64,000 nt of DNA from Evernia prunastri (GCA_003184365.1 NKYR01000090.1:62001-126000); one strand, 5' to 3'. Shown: positions 1-11,306, counted from the stretch's first letter. The notes: generated by a model from the letters alone, not told the origin. Made by a program: numbers and translations.

Positions 1-1
1 G

Positions 2-1600
2 AGTCCACCAGAGTCAAGTCTGCATGCCAAAAGTCTCTCGAATAGATTGTATTATCTTGATGTGCTTCAGCCCAGCAACGAGATCATAAGTGTATCTCCA
101 TCGAGGCCCAAGTCAGTCGATTTAGATAACCTGGAACGACGCACAGTAGAGACAAGCTATCACTCGAGCAATGAAAGTCTGATGCACCGCGAGCTTGCGG
201 CAGCCGAGACACGCATCTCCCGGTTGCCAAGGGCAAACACCCTACCCAAGAACAGTCGATTCAGGGAGGATTTAGATCGGATCTCCGCCGAATTGGCACG
301 CACAAACCCTCCGCGACGGAGAGTCAGCAACCTGGATGGCGCTGGATCTCCCGCTGACGAAGATGCCACCTCTGTCTGGGAAAGGGCGCTTCGGGAACAT
401 TCGCAGGAAGACCGAGCACTTTCGCATACCAGGATCGGAAGCACTTTCCCGGATTCGATTGGGCCAAGAGACCTTGACCCAAAGACAGCAGCCTCAACTG
501 GACAAAAGGTTCGGAGACATTCATCCTTCCTGCGTTCGAACGACCGCCGAGTACCAGCGACATTGGAGGGAGCGCACCTACAAGCGCATTTGGGCGCGTA
601 CACTCTGCCTCCACGGCGAGACAATACTCGCAAAAGACCTACGCTCCAAGGTATCAAAAGGTCTCCCTCTGTGGTTCGAGCCTCATCATGGGCACGCTAT
701 CCATCCCACACTCGCCCCGAGCGGTCCACATCCCCAGCCGGAGTCGCAGACCAAGTGTACTCCCGTGATTTCGCCATCACCCCGCCCGCCAGCACCATGC
801 CTCCAGTGCCGTCCGAACACGGCGCCTCCTCCTCCCCCGTGAGCAACGGCAAGAGGGGAGGGAAGAGCAAAGGGTTGGGCTTCGGCCGACAGATGCTGTC
901 GGCCATCAGCAGCCTCTACAAGAGCCAGAGCCAGGAGCTGCAGCGGCGCCTGGCGAACGAATCCCGTGGCCACCGCTCGAGCATCTCCGAGGGCGGCGCG
1001 GTGGAGTATCCTGAGTTGGAGATGCTGGGCAGCATCTCGCCGCCGATGCCGTCGCCGGATGTCGCCACCAAGCTCGAGTTGGAGGAACATGTTCGGAAGG
1101 AGAGCGAGGCGCGTACGCAGCATGCGGCGTTCGAGTCGGGACAGGTTGCACACCCGTCAGGACAGGTTTCGAGAAAGCAGTCGCAGGATTGGGCGAGGGA
1201 ATATCAGGACTGTATCCCGACCCGATGGACGTGGCCGAACCGGGTCGGAGCGGTTGATCCGAGGGACTATGATATCAAACGGCCACCACGGGAGACGTCT
1301 GAGGGTTCGTTGAGGGTGGGGTCGGTTCCGTTGGCGGTTGGCTCAGTCCCGTCGGCGGTTGGCTCAATCCCTTCACCTCGCAAGGCCAGTGAGATGATCG
1401 GTCCTAGAGATGTGAGAACCGAGGAGGGGGAGGGGGAGGGCTCGGCTGAGATGAGGGCTAGCACGCTGGATTTCAAGAGGAGTCTGGAGTTGGATGAGTG
1501 GAAGGCTCGGGAGAGGATTAGGGAGTTGGGGGTTGGGATTGGGGGTGGTGGTGGTAGTGGTGATGGGAAGGTGGGAGAAGGAAGGGATGGGGATGGATGA
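2..1600 (+). CDS. Uncharacterised serine/arginine-rich protein, 5' end outside the window
   Basis: The frame is open from the first bases of the window, with no ATG near its start, so this is the 3' part of a longer gene; about 532 residues are visible. The protein is low in complexity and rich in Ser, Arg and Pro, with basic Ser-containing patches such as RRHSSFLR and KRSPSVVR. Around residues 270-300 a Gly/Lys-rich patch precedes a short Gln/Ser-rich helical segment. Near the C terminus the unit VGSVPxA is repeated in tandem (bases 1315-1370), and the last 40 residues are Gly/Asp/Glu-rich. A WAREYQDCIP motif lies at about 1190-1220. I do not recognise a family. Base composition changes from C-rich (690-845) to G-rich (845-1600) within the gene. 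Confidence 0.7.
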   Translation, partial: SPPESSLHAKSLSNRLYYLDVLQPSNEIISVSPSRPKSVDLDNLERRTVETSYHSSNESLMHRELAAAETRISRLPRANTLPKNSRFREDLDRISAELARTNPPRRRVSNLDGAGSPADEDATSVWERALREHSQEDRALSHTRIGSTFPDSIGPRDLDPKTAASTGQKVRRHSSFLRSNDRRVPATLEGAHLQAHLGAYTLPPRRDNTRKRPTLQGIKRSPSVVRASSWARYPSHTRPERSTSPAGVADQVYSRDFAITPPASTMPPVPSEHGASSSPVSNGKRGGKSKGLGFGRQMLSAISSLYKSQSQELQRRLANESRGHRSSISEGGAVEYPELEMLGSISPPMPSPDVATKLELEEHVRKESEARTQHAAFESGQVAHPSGQVSRKQSQDWAREYQDCIPTRWTWPNRVGAVDPRDYDIKRPPRETSEGSLRVGSVPLAVGSVPSAVGSIPSPRKASEMIGPRDVRTEEGEGEGSAEMRASTLDFKRSLELDEWKARERIRELGVGIGGGGGSGDGKVGEGRDGDG

Positions 1601-2689
1601 TGGGTGTGGGGTCAAAAGGTCGGTAGGGTCTAAGAGGAAAGCGGTAGGGTCTGATAGGTGATGGCTGTTGTAGTTTTAGTCGTATTGTGGAGCTGATAGG
1701 AGGGGGCTGATAGGATGAGGGGATAGCATAGCATAGCATAGAGTAGAGTAGAAAAGGTAGATTTTTGCGAATGGGATCCATTATTTGGTCTTGGAGAATT
1801 CTCGCAATTACTAATAGTGTCTATGTTTGTGAAGTTAGGAAGGCACGTACATATAAATGTCCGAGTGTCTATCTGAATGTGTATATCTACTGAAATTGGT
1901 GAGTATACGTATATATGTCTATATGTACGTAATGTCTCAATGAGTGAAATATGAATGAGTGTATTCTACGGATATCTCTGAATGAATGTTTGAAATGTAT
2001 AATATCTGAATGTCTGGATATGTAAATGTCTGAGTTGTCTGAATGTCTAGATATCTGAATTGTCTGGATATATAAATGTCTAAATGTCCGAATTGTCTAT
2101 ATATATACGCATATATATAGAAACTTATATAGAAACGTATATACGAATGATCTAAAATTTCTATACCTGAATCTATACATATCTATATATACCTATTTCT
2201 GTATTTCTGCATCTATATACCTATATCTATACCTAAATCTATACCCACATCTATACCTATATCTATACCTACATCTGTATACCTACATCCATACCTACAT
2301 CCATACCCACATCTGTATACCTACATCTATACCTACATCCATACCCACATCTGTATACCTACATCTATACCTACATCTATACCTATCTCTGTACCTATCT
2401 CTGTACCTACATCCATCCTTACACATCCAAGCATCTAATGCAAACATCCAAACCAGACCTCCAAACCAAACATCTAAACCAAACATCTAATCCAAACATC
2501 TAAAAACGCGGAAATCGTGAAAAGATGTCCGTATATATATCACCCCGTAGACTATACCTAACCTAGTAAGTCACTGCCCTGTTGCTCGGGCTGGTGCTGG
2601 TCACTGCCCTGGTGCTGGTGGTGATGGTGCTGCGACTGCTGATGCTGGTGCTGGGATTGGTGCTGGTGCTGGGACTGGGACTGAGACTG

Positions 2690-2726
<37 letters not shown>

Positions 2727-3193
2727 TGCTGGTTACTGCCCTGGTGCTACGCCTGCTGCTACTACCACAGCTACTGACTCTCTTAATAGCAACCGGACGG
2801 ATCGGGTAGATATCAAAAAGAGAAGCAGGGGTGAGTGGGGAGGGGGGGGTATGCATTGTGGCTCATGTCTTGGATCTCTGCTGGTTCTGGTGAGGTTGCA
2901 TTGAAGCGTGGACGTGATTTTGGGATGGGAAGGGGGATTGGAATGGGAATGGGAACGGGAATGGGAGAGGGTTTGGTTTGATTTGATTTGATTGAAGGTT
3001 ATGTATAGGACTGAATGTTGAATATAAGACCGATAAGTACTCTAGCAAGGGGTATCAAATACGCAGTCTATCCGATTAAGATAGATGACAAAACCGCTCG
3101 CCCGCCTCTTTGTCCTTTACAGTTCCTGTCGGATATAACAAAGCATGTACTCGCCAAGGTTTCTTCTCAAAGGTATCTTATTTCACTTCCTGT
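1601..3193. repeat. Microsatellite-rich spacer between convergent genes
   Basis: This spacer separates two convergent genes and holds no convincing gene. It contains imperfect GTCTGAATG-type repeats (about 1930-2110), a long array of ACCTACATCTAT/ACCCACATCTGT units (about 2160-2412), AAACATCTAAACC units (2460-2503), CTGGTGCTGGT and GGGACTGGGACTGAGACT arrays (2583-2745) and GGGAATGGGAAT (2931-2972). ORFs reading through these arrays on either strand are repeat translations. Confidence 0.8.
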
Positions 3194-5950
3194 TCACAAG
3201 TTGCTCAGTATCCTCTCAAGCTCCCATTTGTTCGCGGGTGGAAGTGCTCCTCGACTTTTGTTGACATCGTCGCCCTTGCGCCACGACTTCCTTTTCTCCG
3301 CCGCATCGGCATGCGCAGGGCTCCGTGGGGCGCCTGTCTTCGGGCGTAGCCCTGCTCTCATCCTCGGCTCGAGTCCAAACCTGAAACCTTTATCCTGTAT
3401 CTTCTGCGGTGGTGGGAATTGACCTCTGAAACGCGGAAAGAGCAATGGAATGGAGGGAACGGCAGTTCTCGAGACAGACACCGAGACGGGTGGTTGGCCC
3501 TGTGTAGCTTCAGAATAAAGGACAGCTTTGGGAGCGGACGATGATCGTAGGAATGATAGGATTGACATTCTACTGTCCTTTTTGGGCATTTTGGGTTGAT
3601 AGGGCTCGGCAGTGGCATGGGATATGCGTCTGTTCAAGCCAATGGGCGGAGGGGCCGCCGAGTCAAAGGACGAAGCGCGAGATGAGGCGGGTCCATCATG
3701 TGAGACTGGTTCTTCCGGTCCTAGTTGAGGGGCGTGAAAGGAACCCGGCCCGGCATTCGGGTCTTCGCATCGGGGTGAGATTGGATTCTCCAGTCCTAAT
3801 TGAGTGGCACGGAAGACGGCTGGGCCGGCGTTAGGATTCTCATAAGGTAGGACGTTGAAGTCAATCTCCGGAGGTAGAGACTCAAGATCAGCGTCATCGA
3901 AGTACTGCCCGTCTCCAGATTGGCTGAGTGACACCCGCCCCGGAGACTTGATGGTCTCACTAAAATCGGAGAAAGACACTGATCGGGGTGACATGGTTGC
4001 GTTGATCGAAGATCTCCGTGGAGAGATGGAAAACGTCGGAGAATGTGAAGCGCTGGTTTTTCTCAGATTGCTTGGACGATCTACGGCTGAAGACGTCCTC
4101 GGTCTTGGAGGCTCCGAGGGGAGGTGAACAACCGAGGAGTTGGTCGAGCCCTGTCGTGGAGGACTGCGCCTTGCGCTGCGTTGAGGAATTGGCGGAGCAG
4201 GTCTCGCCGTTTTGGTTTCCTCGATTTGCGGTGCCAGGGAGAAACTTTTGCTCAAGTCCGGCGTCGCAGGAGGGGAGGGGGGCCGTTTAGGAGGGAATCC
4301 ATGAGTCTCGATCAGAACGTTATCGTAGGAACCTTGGCTGGTGGGTGATAGTATCCTGTGCTGCGCCGCGGATGTTTCCGAAATCTTGGAGGGCCAGTTC
4401 GGGCGTGATCGAGGGCTGTGCTCAAGCGTCGTGCTCTTGGGAGTATATCTCTGAGTGTTGTCTAACGTCGTCCGACGCGATCTGGGATTCCCTGTGTATG
4501 TTGATAACGATTGAGGTGAGTAGATCTGCGAATCCAGCGAGGGTTCACGGATGTGCTCCGACTCTTGAACGAACTGCTTCAAAGATAGCTGCTGGGAGCT
4601 CGAAGAGGGGCGAAGTTGGCGCTCTTTTGCGGTCTTCGAATCAATGGATTCTCTCGGTCTTTGCTGGGTTTCATTCGTAAACTGATCCACAGATGGGCGC
4701 CGAGGACCCAAAGAAGGTGGACGTTGGCGGCCTCGCGTAGTCTGTGAATCAATTGACTGCCTTCCGTCGTGGACTGATTCATGCGTGGTCTGCGATCCAC
4801 GCCCAGAAGAGATGTACGGCGTCCCCAAAGAGGGGCGACGTTGATGATCTCGTGTTTGACGAGGCGACTCATATCGCTGCGTGTCCAACGAACGACGAGT
4901 TTGGCTGTCCTGGGATGGAGTAGGCAAGGCGGTTCGGGCTTTTGGGGAGGAAACCTCTTGGCGGTCTCCTGTCTTCGCAGGGATTGACTGTGAACCCTGC
5001 ATTGCTATCGAGAAGTAATCTTGGAGTTCTTTAGCAGAGGGAAACAAGGGTGCGTCCTGGGTTCCGAAAGGAGACTGCGGTGGGCGCCTTTGTACGGGCG
5101 GAGGCGAAGCTAGAGCCTGGGTCTTCTGTGTGGAGCGTTGTCGACGGCATCGTGGTGGAGAAGTCAGATGGGAGCGTTGACTTCCCGATGAGAGGCGTTC
5201 TTGACTGTCTCCTATGGAAACAGGAGGTGGAGAACTCTCAGGGGACTCCATCGAAAATACATGTTGGCGCTCTTTTGTGGATGCAGGAGATGTGGGGTGC
5301 TGGAATGAGGGATGGGCCTCATATGCCTCTTGAAACAGTAGATCTTGGCCTCCTCGTGTGGGGGGAGGTGAGGTAGTTGGCTCGGGGGCATATATCTGTG
5401 TTTCGACGGAGGAGCTTTTGTGATGTAGAGCTGGCCTGGATTTTCTAGGACGAAGAGGGGAAGGATCCTCGAGGCGTAGTCGGTCTGAGGGTGGAGATTT
5501 GGGGGTATTGGGACGGGGTGAAGGGCTGGGATGGTGGTATGGACGCTCGGAGAGTGGAGGTGACGAAGGCGGGTCCTCTATTCGAAAACCAAAGGGTGAT
5601 TCGAGGCGTAGCCGGTCTGAAGGTGGTTGTGACCTTTGGGAAGGTGGCGACTCGCATTGGGAAGCGCTTGGGGTTGTCAATCTGGAAGGTGGACGAGCGG
5701 TATGTGTAGAAATCCTGTAGTCGTATGAAGGCTCTGGTTCGGGGTCAGGCTCGAGACGGAGGTAATTGGAGCGGGCAGAGCTTTGAGTGGATTTGTTTGA
5801 GGGAGAGGGAATCGAAGGTCCATTGGAGCGAGTATGGGATCTGGAATCAGGTGAAGAGGAAGGTTTGGATGACAGAATGGGATCGGGGTTGATAGCGCCC
5901 CAGTACTGTTGTTGAGAGAGGACGAGTCGATGCGAATACTTGGAAGGCAT
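3194..5950 (-). CDS. Large disordered Ser/Pro/Arg-rich protein with internal repeats
   Basis: Single-exon ORF of 918 residues starting at the ATG at 5950; the in-frame TTG three codons upstream is not a likely start. The protein is almost entirely low complexity. Three repeat families are visible. The first is DRLRLE(S/D)P, in the first 180 residues. The second is a degenerate unit of about 30 residues built on RQSIDSQTxxxRQRPPSLG, in the middle. The third is two tandem copies of a unit with the core DPNAGPxxFxAxQLG, near residue 760. A more ordered-looking patch (SRMSILSFLRSSSAP) lies at about residue 815. No enzymatic domain or membrane segment is seen. It could be a scaffold or cytoskeletal protein, but no function can be assigned. 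Its upstream region is a pure purine/pyrimidine tract. Confidence 0.7.
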   Translation of the reverse strand: MPSKYSHRLVLSQQQYWGAINPDPILSSKPSSSPDSRSHTRSNGPSIPSPSNKSTQSSARSNYLRLEPDPEPEPSYDYRISTHTARPPSRLTTPSASQCESPPSQRSQPPSDRLRLESPFGFRIEDPPSSPPLSERPYHHPSPSPRPNTPKSPPSDRLRLEDPSPLRPRKSRPALHHKSSSVETQIYAPEPTTSPPPTRGGQDLLFQEAYEAHPSFQHPTSPASTKERQHVFSMESPESSPPPVSIGDSQERLSSGSQRSHLTSPPRCRRQRSTQKTQALASPPPVQRRPPQSPFGTQDAPLFPSAKELQDYFSIAMQGSQSIPAKTGDRQEVSSPKARTALPTPSQDSQTRRSLDTQRYESPRQTRDHQRRPSLGTPYISSGRGSQTTHESVHDGRQSIDSQTTRGRQRPPSLGPRRPSVDQFTNETQQRPRESIDSKTAKERQLRPSSSSQQLSLKQFVQESEHIREPSLDSQIYSPQSLSTYTGNPRSRRTTLDNTQRYTPKSTTLEHSPRSRPNWPSKISETSAAQHRILSPTSQGSYDNVLIETHGFPPKRPPSPPATPDLSKSFSLAPQIEETKTARPAPPIPQRSARRSPPRQGSTNSSVVHLPSEPPRPRTSSAVDRPSNLRKTSASHSPTFSISPRRSSINATMSPRSVSFSDFSETIKSPGRVSLSQSGDGQYFDDADLESLPPEIDFNVLPYENPNAGPAVFRATQLGLENPISPRCEDPNAGPGSFHAPQLGPEEPVSHDGPASSRASSFDSAAPPPIGLNRRISHATAEPYQPKMPKKDSRMSILSFLRSSSAPKAVLYSEATQGQPPVSVSVSRTAVPSIPLLFPRFRGQFPPPQKIQDKGFRFGLEPRMRAGLRPKTGAPRSPAHADAAEKRKSWRKGDDVNKSRGALPPANKWELERILSNL

Positions 5951-7055
5951 TGTAGCCAAAGACAGAAGAGAGAGACGAAAGGAAAGAAGACAAGAAGAAG
6001 AGGAAGAAGAGGAAGAAGAGGAAAAAGAAGAAGAGGAAAAAAAGGAAAGTCTTGGAGAGAAGGATTGGAGGTCTGCGGCGAATGCTTTTTGGAAAGCAAG
6101 AGCAAGTACCTTAGAGAAGTAGCTTGCTTGTTAGATAGATAGATAGATACTCTGACTTGTGTACTCTAGGTAAGATACCTTATGCATAATATGCAGAATC
6201 CATAACCCATAAATTCGGACCCCATGCCATGCGCGTGTATCGCATGTTTAAAAGATGGCTTACATGATACTTTAATTTTCATGTCGGACAAAACACTTTT
6301 TCCTTGTAATCGGATGGTATTTGTCACACCCAGCTTGGCCCCGCTTAGAAGGAGAAGTAACATATTATTCTTGTTCGTTGACCGAATATTATTCACTACA
6401 GGATTGACAGTACAATGATATCCTGGCCATCTTCAACCTTGAGAGCACTGCCTATTGATTTTAATTATGATTTTTGATATGAATTATTATTATTGTATTA
6501 CATTTATCATTTTTTTTTGTTATTTATTAATTACTTTACAGGGATATCGATTCGCGTCATGATCATCATCACCGACATATATATCATGGATTGATGATTG
6601 AGTTATCAATTTACTGATGCCGTTACTACCTTAGCTTCGATTTCGGTCAAGCAGATCTTCTGCCAGCCAATCGTCCATAACTTAAGCTTCACCAGGACAT
6701 GCTCGGCAATTCCCAACAATAAGAGTAAGCAGGATAGACTAACAATAATAGAGTAATAAACGATAAACGATAATATAAAAAGTAAATAATAACAGTTGTT
6801 GCTCAGGTTAGAGCGAGCCATCTGTATCTCCCAGCCGTTTCATACATGGTACAACATATTGTTAATTTGTTATACACCATCCTTGGTCCTTTGTAACCTT
6901 GTCGATCGGTCGTCGCTTCCTGTCCCAAGCGTTCGGAAACTCTCCGGCTCCCAACTGGCTTACCGGCCTGACTTCTATGCACCTCCACTGAGCCTAGAAT
7001 CTACCCTTGTCCGTCAAAGATTGCCATTCATTGTTGCACGTGAATACCTATCCCC
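5951..7055. promoter_or_regulatory. Divergent promoter region with polypurine tract and AT-rich island
   Basis: Spacer between two divergent genes. At 5960-6055 the plus strand is almost pure purine (AGAAGAGGAAGAAG type). Read on the minus strand this is a CT-rich tract directly upstream of the 918-residue gene, as is common in fungal core promoters. Bases 6430-6810 form an AT-rich island with ATTATTATT and a T run. A GATA tetranucleotide run lies at 6134-6150. No gene is seen. Confidence 0.5.
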
Positions 7056-9298
7056 ATGGCGCTTCGCATCTCTGAATGCGACGAAGCTGGTAGAGAATTA
7101 GCAGCCTACATCTCCTCCAAAGGTAGCGACAGGATCGATGTCATCGTATGCCTCGCTCATCCCTTTCAATGTATTGGACGAGGGCATCACGCTGACCACG
7201 ACTTGTCAACAAAAAAAAAAAGAGAACCCAGGAGCAAACCAGTCTATGGACGCGATTGCTCAACGTCTTTCTGCCGGCGGGCTATCCTCAAAGCGTGACC
7301 AGTGATTACATGCGGTATGTGTTGCTCTGTCTTGTGTCTTTGAAACCTGTCAAAAGACAAGCAAGTCGTCGAAGGTGACTTTGTCAGAAATTCATGTCCC
7401 TCCAATGTGGGTATAAACCACTGTACAGTGACCTGTTCAAAATGAGTTGTTTCGATGGAGAGATCGAAATTCGCAAGAAGCTCTTTGTTCATGTTGACTA
7501 GGTCGGACTCCGAGAATTCGTCCCTCTTGGACTGTCATCTTTCTGGCACTTAGCATCATAGCCTGAACTCAAAAGACACCCGTTGGCTAATGAATTCGGG
7601 ACAGGTACCAGATCTACGTATATTTGCCCTTCCCACAAGCTCTTTACATTGCCACCTTGGCTAATGGTTATCCTACAGGATTCCCTCCAGGCCTTCTCTA
7701 GTTCCATTGCTGGCCTGCTGTCTTCAAGGGCTGTGCTTCAAGGTAGATGCCCAAAGGCTCCGACTATACGGAGATATTTATTGTCACGCTTTGGGTGCTA
7801 CAGACTGACCAACACGCCTCCTTAGGCGTTGGAGTCGGAGATGCCTCCGCGTCACCAACAGCTGCCCTTCTTCTCTCCGTGATTCAGGAAAGTATGGGCC
7901 GAGTAGCAACAATTCTCTTCGCCCATAAGCTTGGTACCTCACTCGAGCCTGAATGCAAAATGTACAGGCTTGCCGCGGATGTCTTCAATGACACAGCTAT
8001 GATATTTGACTGCCTTTCGCCTGCGCTGCCTAAAGCACCGAGGGTAATTCTGCTCAGCTTTTCAAGCGTTTTAAGGGCGCTGTGTGGCGTGGCTGCCGGC
8101 AGCTCCAAGGCTAGTCTGAGTGCTCATTTCGCGAAATGGGGCAATTTGGGAGAATTGAACGCGGTGAGTCCGCTATTTTTCTTTTGGGAAGGCCAGTCAG
8201 TCATCGAAGGAAAAGGAACACCGCCTCATGTTTACGACAACGTTATGCTTATTCAGCTTTGGCTATCACCTACCGACTTGCTTCTTGCGCATAGCAGCTA
8301 TCACCTTTGCTGACGGTCTAGCAGAAGGACTCGAGCCAAGAAACGGTAATCTCGCTAATGGGGTATGTACATTTCGAAGTCATTGCGTCCTAGGTAGTGC
8401 CGAAACCTTGATCGCAAGCACGCAGAACCAAGTGTTTGTCCGGCGCATTGCCCAAATCCGTCTCTGAGCTGAACTTTTCATCGGAATGGAATTGCTGACC
8501 CCTAGAGTCTCGCAGGATGATGGTGGGTACATGTCTCCGCTTGGGTCATGTCGATAACCTCTTACCAACGTGTAGGCTGGCAGTGCTGTGGTCTCATACG
8601 TATCATCTCCAACAGCGACCTGGTCATGCCTCATTGTGCTCCTCTCGATACATTTGGCTATGAATCACGCTGCAGTCAGAGCGGTCAGCTTGCGGAGTCT
8701 CAACCGCCAGAGGGCCAATATAGTACTATCGAAACTCCTTGTGGATAACAGCGTTATGACACCCGAAGATGTATCGTCTCAAGAACGCATATTTGAATGG
8801 GATGGCGTTCTGCGATGGAAAGGCTCATTACCCTTTGCTGAGGCAGAAATAGGTGTCACTCTGCACAACCTATTGAAGACCTTAGCGCCTGCGCACACGG
8901 TGACAGGCGCTATAAGCGACGGCGATCTTATCTTTGAGAGAATGGTCAAACTTTACAGTCATGAAGATTTCCTGGTATGGTATGATCCGCCCAAAAGGAC
9001 AGCACATATTGTTCTCAAAGGTCAAGCTTCGGCCAAAGCACAACTCAAAGCTTGGGCACTAGCACTCTGGACTGCTCACCGCTTTGAACAGCAATATGCG
9101 ACAGGCGCAAATACAGAAAGCCTACTTCAGCTGCTCGAGACAACACTGAGAGATATTTCTGATCAATGGGATGATTCCCTGGACCGAATCAGAGCCGCTG
9201 GATGGGATGTCGACATTGCTAATTTGGAGACTTCACCCGGATCACGCATACGTGTCACCACAGAAAGCCTACGAGCAATGTCAAGAGAGAGAGAATGA
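7056..9298 (+). CDS. RUS1/DUF647 family protein with two microexons
   Basis: The model has eight exons: 7056-7145, 7232-7314, 7605-7617, 7679-7742, 7826-8163, 8325-8362, 8516-8522 and 8576-9298. Together they give 451 residues with every phase consistent. The product carries hallmarks of the ROOT UVB SENSITIVE (DUF647) family: LLNVFLPAGYPQSVTSDY, YQIYDSLQAF, VGVGDASASPT, LRALCGVAAGSSKASLSAHF, GNLGELN and KDSSQETVISLMG, followed by a hydrophobic segment with IHLAMN and AVRAVSLRSLNRQRA. The C-terminal half holds the usual less conserved domain. Plant members act in UV-B sensing, auxin transport and vitamin B6-linked processes; the fungal role is not established. Exon 3 (13 nt) encodes YQIY and exon 7 (7 nt) encodes MM of the conserved GMLAGS-like segment. 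Without them, conserved motifs are lost or the frame breaks. Confidence 0.88.
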
Positions 9299-11306
9299 TC
9301 CGGCGCGAAATGGAAGACAATGGACTGGTCTGCAAAAGCAGTTTGGCTGCAGTATATAGCCGCCAACCAGGAGCCTGGGTCGGTGGATACAGCAATTCGG
9401 CATCAAGCATCAGTATGTAAGCTCACGAAGATCATGCGGCTCCACGATCATAGGAGATGTTATCTTCCCCGATGAAGATCATCATGTCCGTGCCGGTCGT
9501 CCGTACAGGGGACCCATAGCCTAATCAAGACGTGGGCGGCAATGCGTTGGCATGTATAAGCGCAGTCAGAATTCGATGCGAGTGAGCGAGGAAGATCTGC
9601 GTAGTTGCTGGCAGCTGCTGTAACAACGATACCTAATTAAATCTTCCGAACGTTTCCTTGAGTTCGTCCGGCTCCAAGTTGCAACGCAGCCACACTGGCA
9701 TGATGTCAGCCAAGAGAGAGAAAAGGAAAAGGCCTCTTTGTTGAAAGGCGCGCGTGCTGAACCTGCTACTGGGGTACAATTATGCGCAACAATAAGGTGT
9801 CGTCTCCCACGCTGATCATCCGATCTAGGAATGCATTGTGGTGGGCAGCGAATGATTATGCAGTATATTGGCGAACCCTGTAGAGCGGCGGCTTGTGGCC
9901 GCAACTGTTCTGTGATCAAGAGCGACTTAGCGGCTGGTTTAAGGCTGTCGACACGGATTACCCCTGTCTCTTCTGACTCGAGTCAGAGTGGGATTTCGGC
10001 TTGACAACGGCAAAGGCCAACAAAATTCTCCGAGACGTTTGGACCGAAGGGGGGATGGTTCCAAAGAGGCGTCACTTTTTCCTCCGTACGAAAGCTAGTA
10101 CTAGGTAGTAGTCAGCTAGTATCGGGCGAGTATCACCGTCTCATAGTCATGCTGTACCCCATTAATTATTACCGTAACTACCTTACCTTACCCCATCCAC
10201 TTGTCGCGAATAGCAAGACAGTTAGCCGAGTCGCAGGTCGCTAAGGGTGGCTTGTGCTTGTGCTTGCACACTGGAGCGATTCGAGTCATTATTAATATTA
10301 TCATTTACCTTCTCTTTTCGCTGTTGCCTTGCTCACCATCCCTCACTAGCGTCTCATCTAAGTTTTGCTTCTCGTCTGTTGCCGCCGAGGTTCACACATT
10401 TCCATCTTCCCTGGTGGAAGAAGTCTCGCAAGCAAAACGGACTCCGAAGATGTGGTCCGTTTCTTTCTTTGAAATTTTATCGCATAAGTACGGAGATGAG
10501 GACCGCGTGATGGGGGAGGATGCAGAGATTGCTCCGGGAGCTCGGTTAAGAACAAGGAAAGGGCAGATTGTATTGAAGGCAAATCGTAGAAGGATAGGCT
10601 AGGCAGAGTAGGGCTTAGTCATCATGACCGAGATGGATGCATGTGATTTGTTGGAGTGGACATTAAGGTTGTTCCAAAGCCCAAAGAAAAACCTTCTAGC
10701 GTTCAACTAGCGTAGATTTAGCTACCTACGTCTTAACTGAAATCTTAACCCCTGCAATTCCTTGCGCCGCCGCTTCCCACTTATTAGCCCTTTTCCCCGT
10801 TTTTTGGTCCATTCCATTAAATAACTAAAGTACCTACACCACCTACTTTACTTTACCTCACTTTACTTTACTGTACTCCATTAATATTACACAGTCATCT
10901 GCGTTGAGAGAAGACACACTCCTTTTCTTTCCACCATCATTCTCTTCCTCATCCATCATTCGGATCTCTCTCATCTCCCCCATACCTTACCATTTCTCAC
11001 AAACGAGTAACTTCCATCTCCTCCTCTGCAGCCCTTCCGGTTTGCCGACAAGAAACAAAACCCGCAAGTCACCAATTTCACAAGTTTGCTTCAAATCCTG
11101 CAGCCTTCCGTACATTCTCCGTGCCTTGGACCTCTGACTCATCGAGGAAAAGAGAAGGATTAGGCGCGAGAGCAATATTTCGGGTAGTCCTTACGTCTGG
11201 TCGAATACATCGAATTTTCCGTTGTCTACAGAGCGAGAAATTACATTCACCCAAGACGCAAATCACACCCAGCCCTGAGCTTGCTACATCCGTCTCCCTT
11301 CTTTCA
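9299..11306. other. Intergenic region, no gene seen
   Basis: About 2 kb with no ORF that has protein-like composition. It holds a short inverted repeat, GACTCGAGTC, near 9975, short TACCTTACC-type AT-rich motifs at 10150-10200 and 10820-10880, and a CT-rich stretch at 10920-11060 that probably belongs to the promoter or leader of the downstream RGS gene. Confidence 0.5.

Noticed and set aside
2295..2486. ORF of repeated YRDRYRCRY units
   Set aside because: It is a direct translation of the ACCTACATCTAT microsatellite.
10201..10602. 133-codon plus-strand ORF
   Set aside because: No ATG-linked protein-like composition, overlapping frames on both strands are of similar quality, and no domain is seen.
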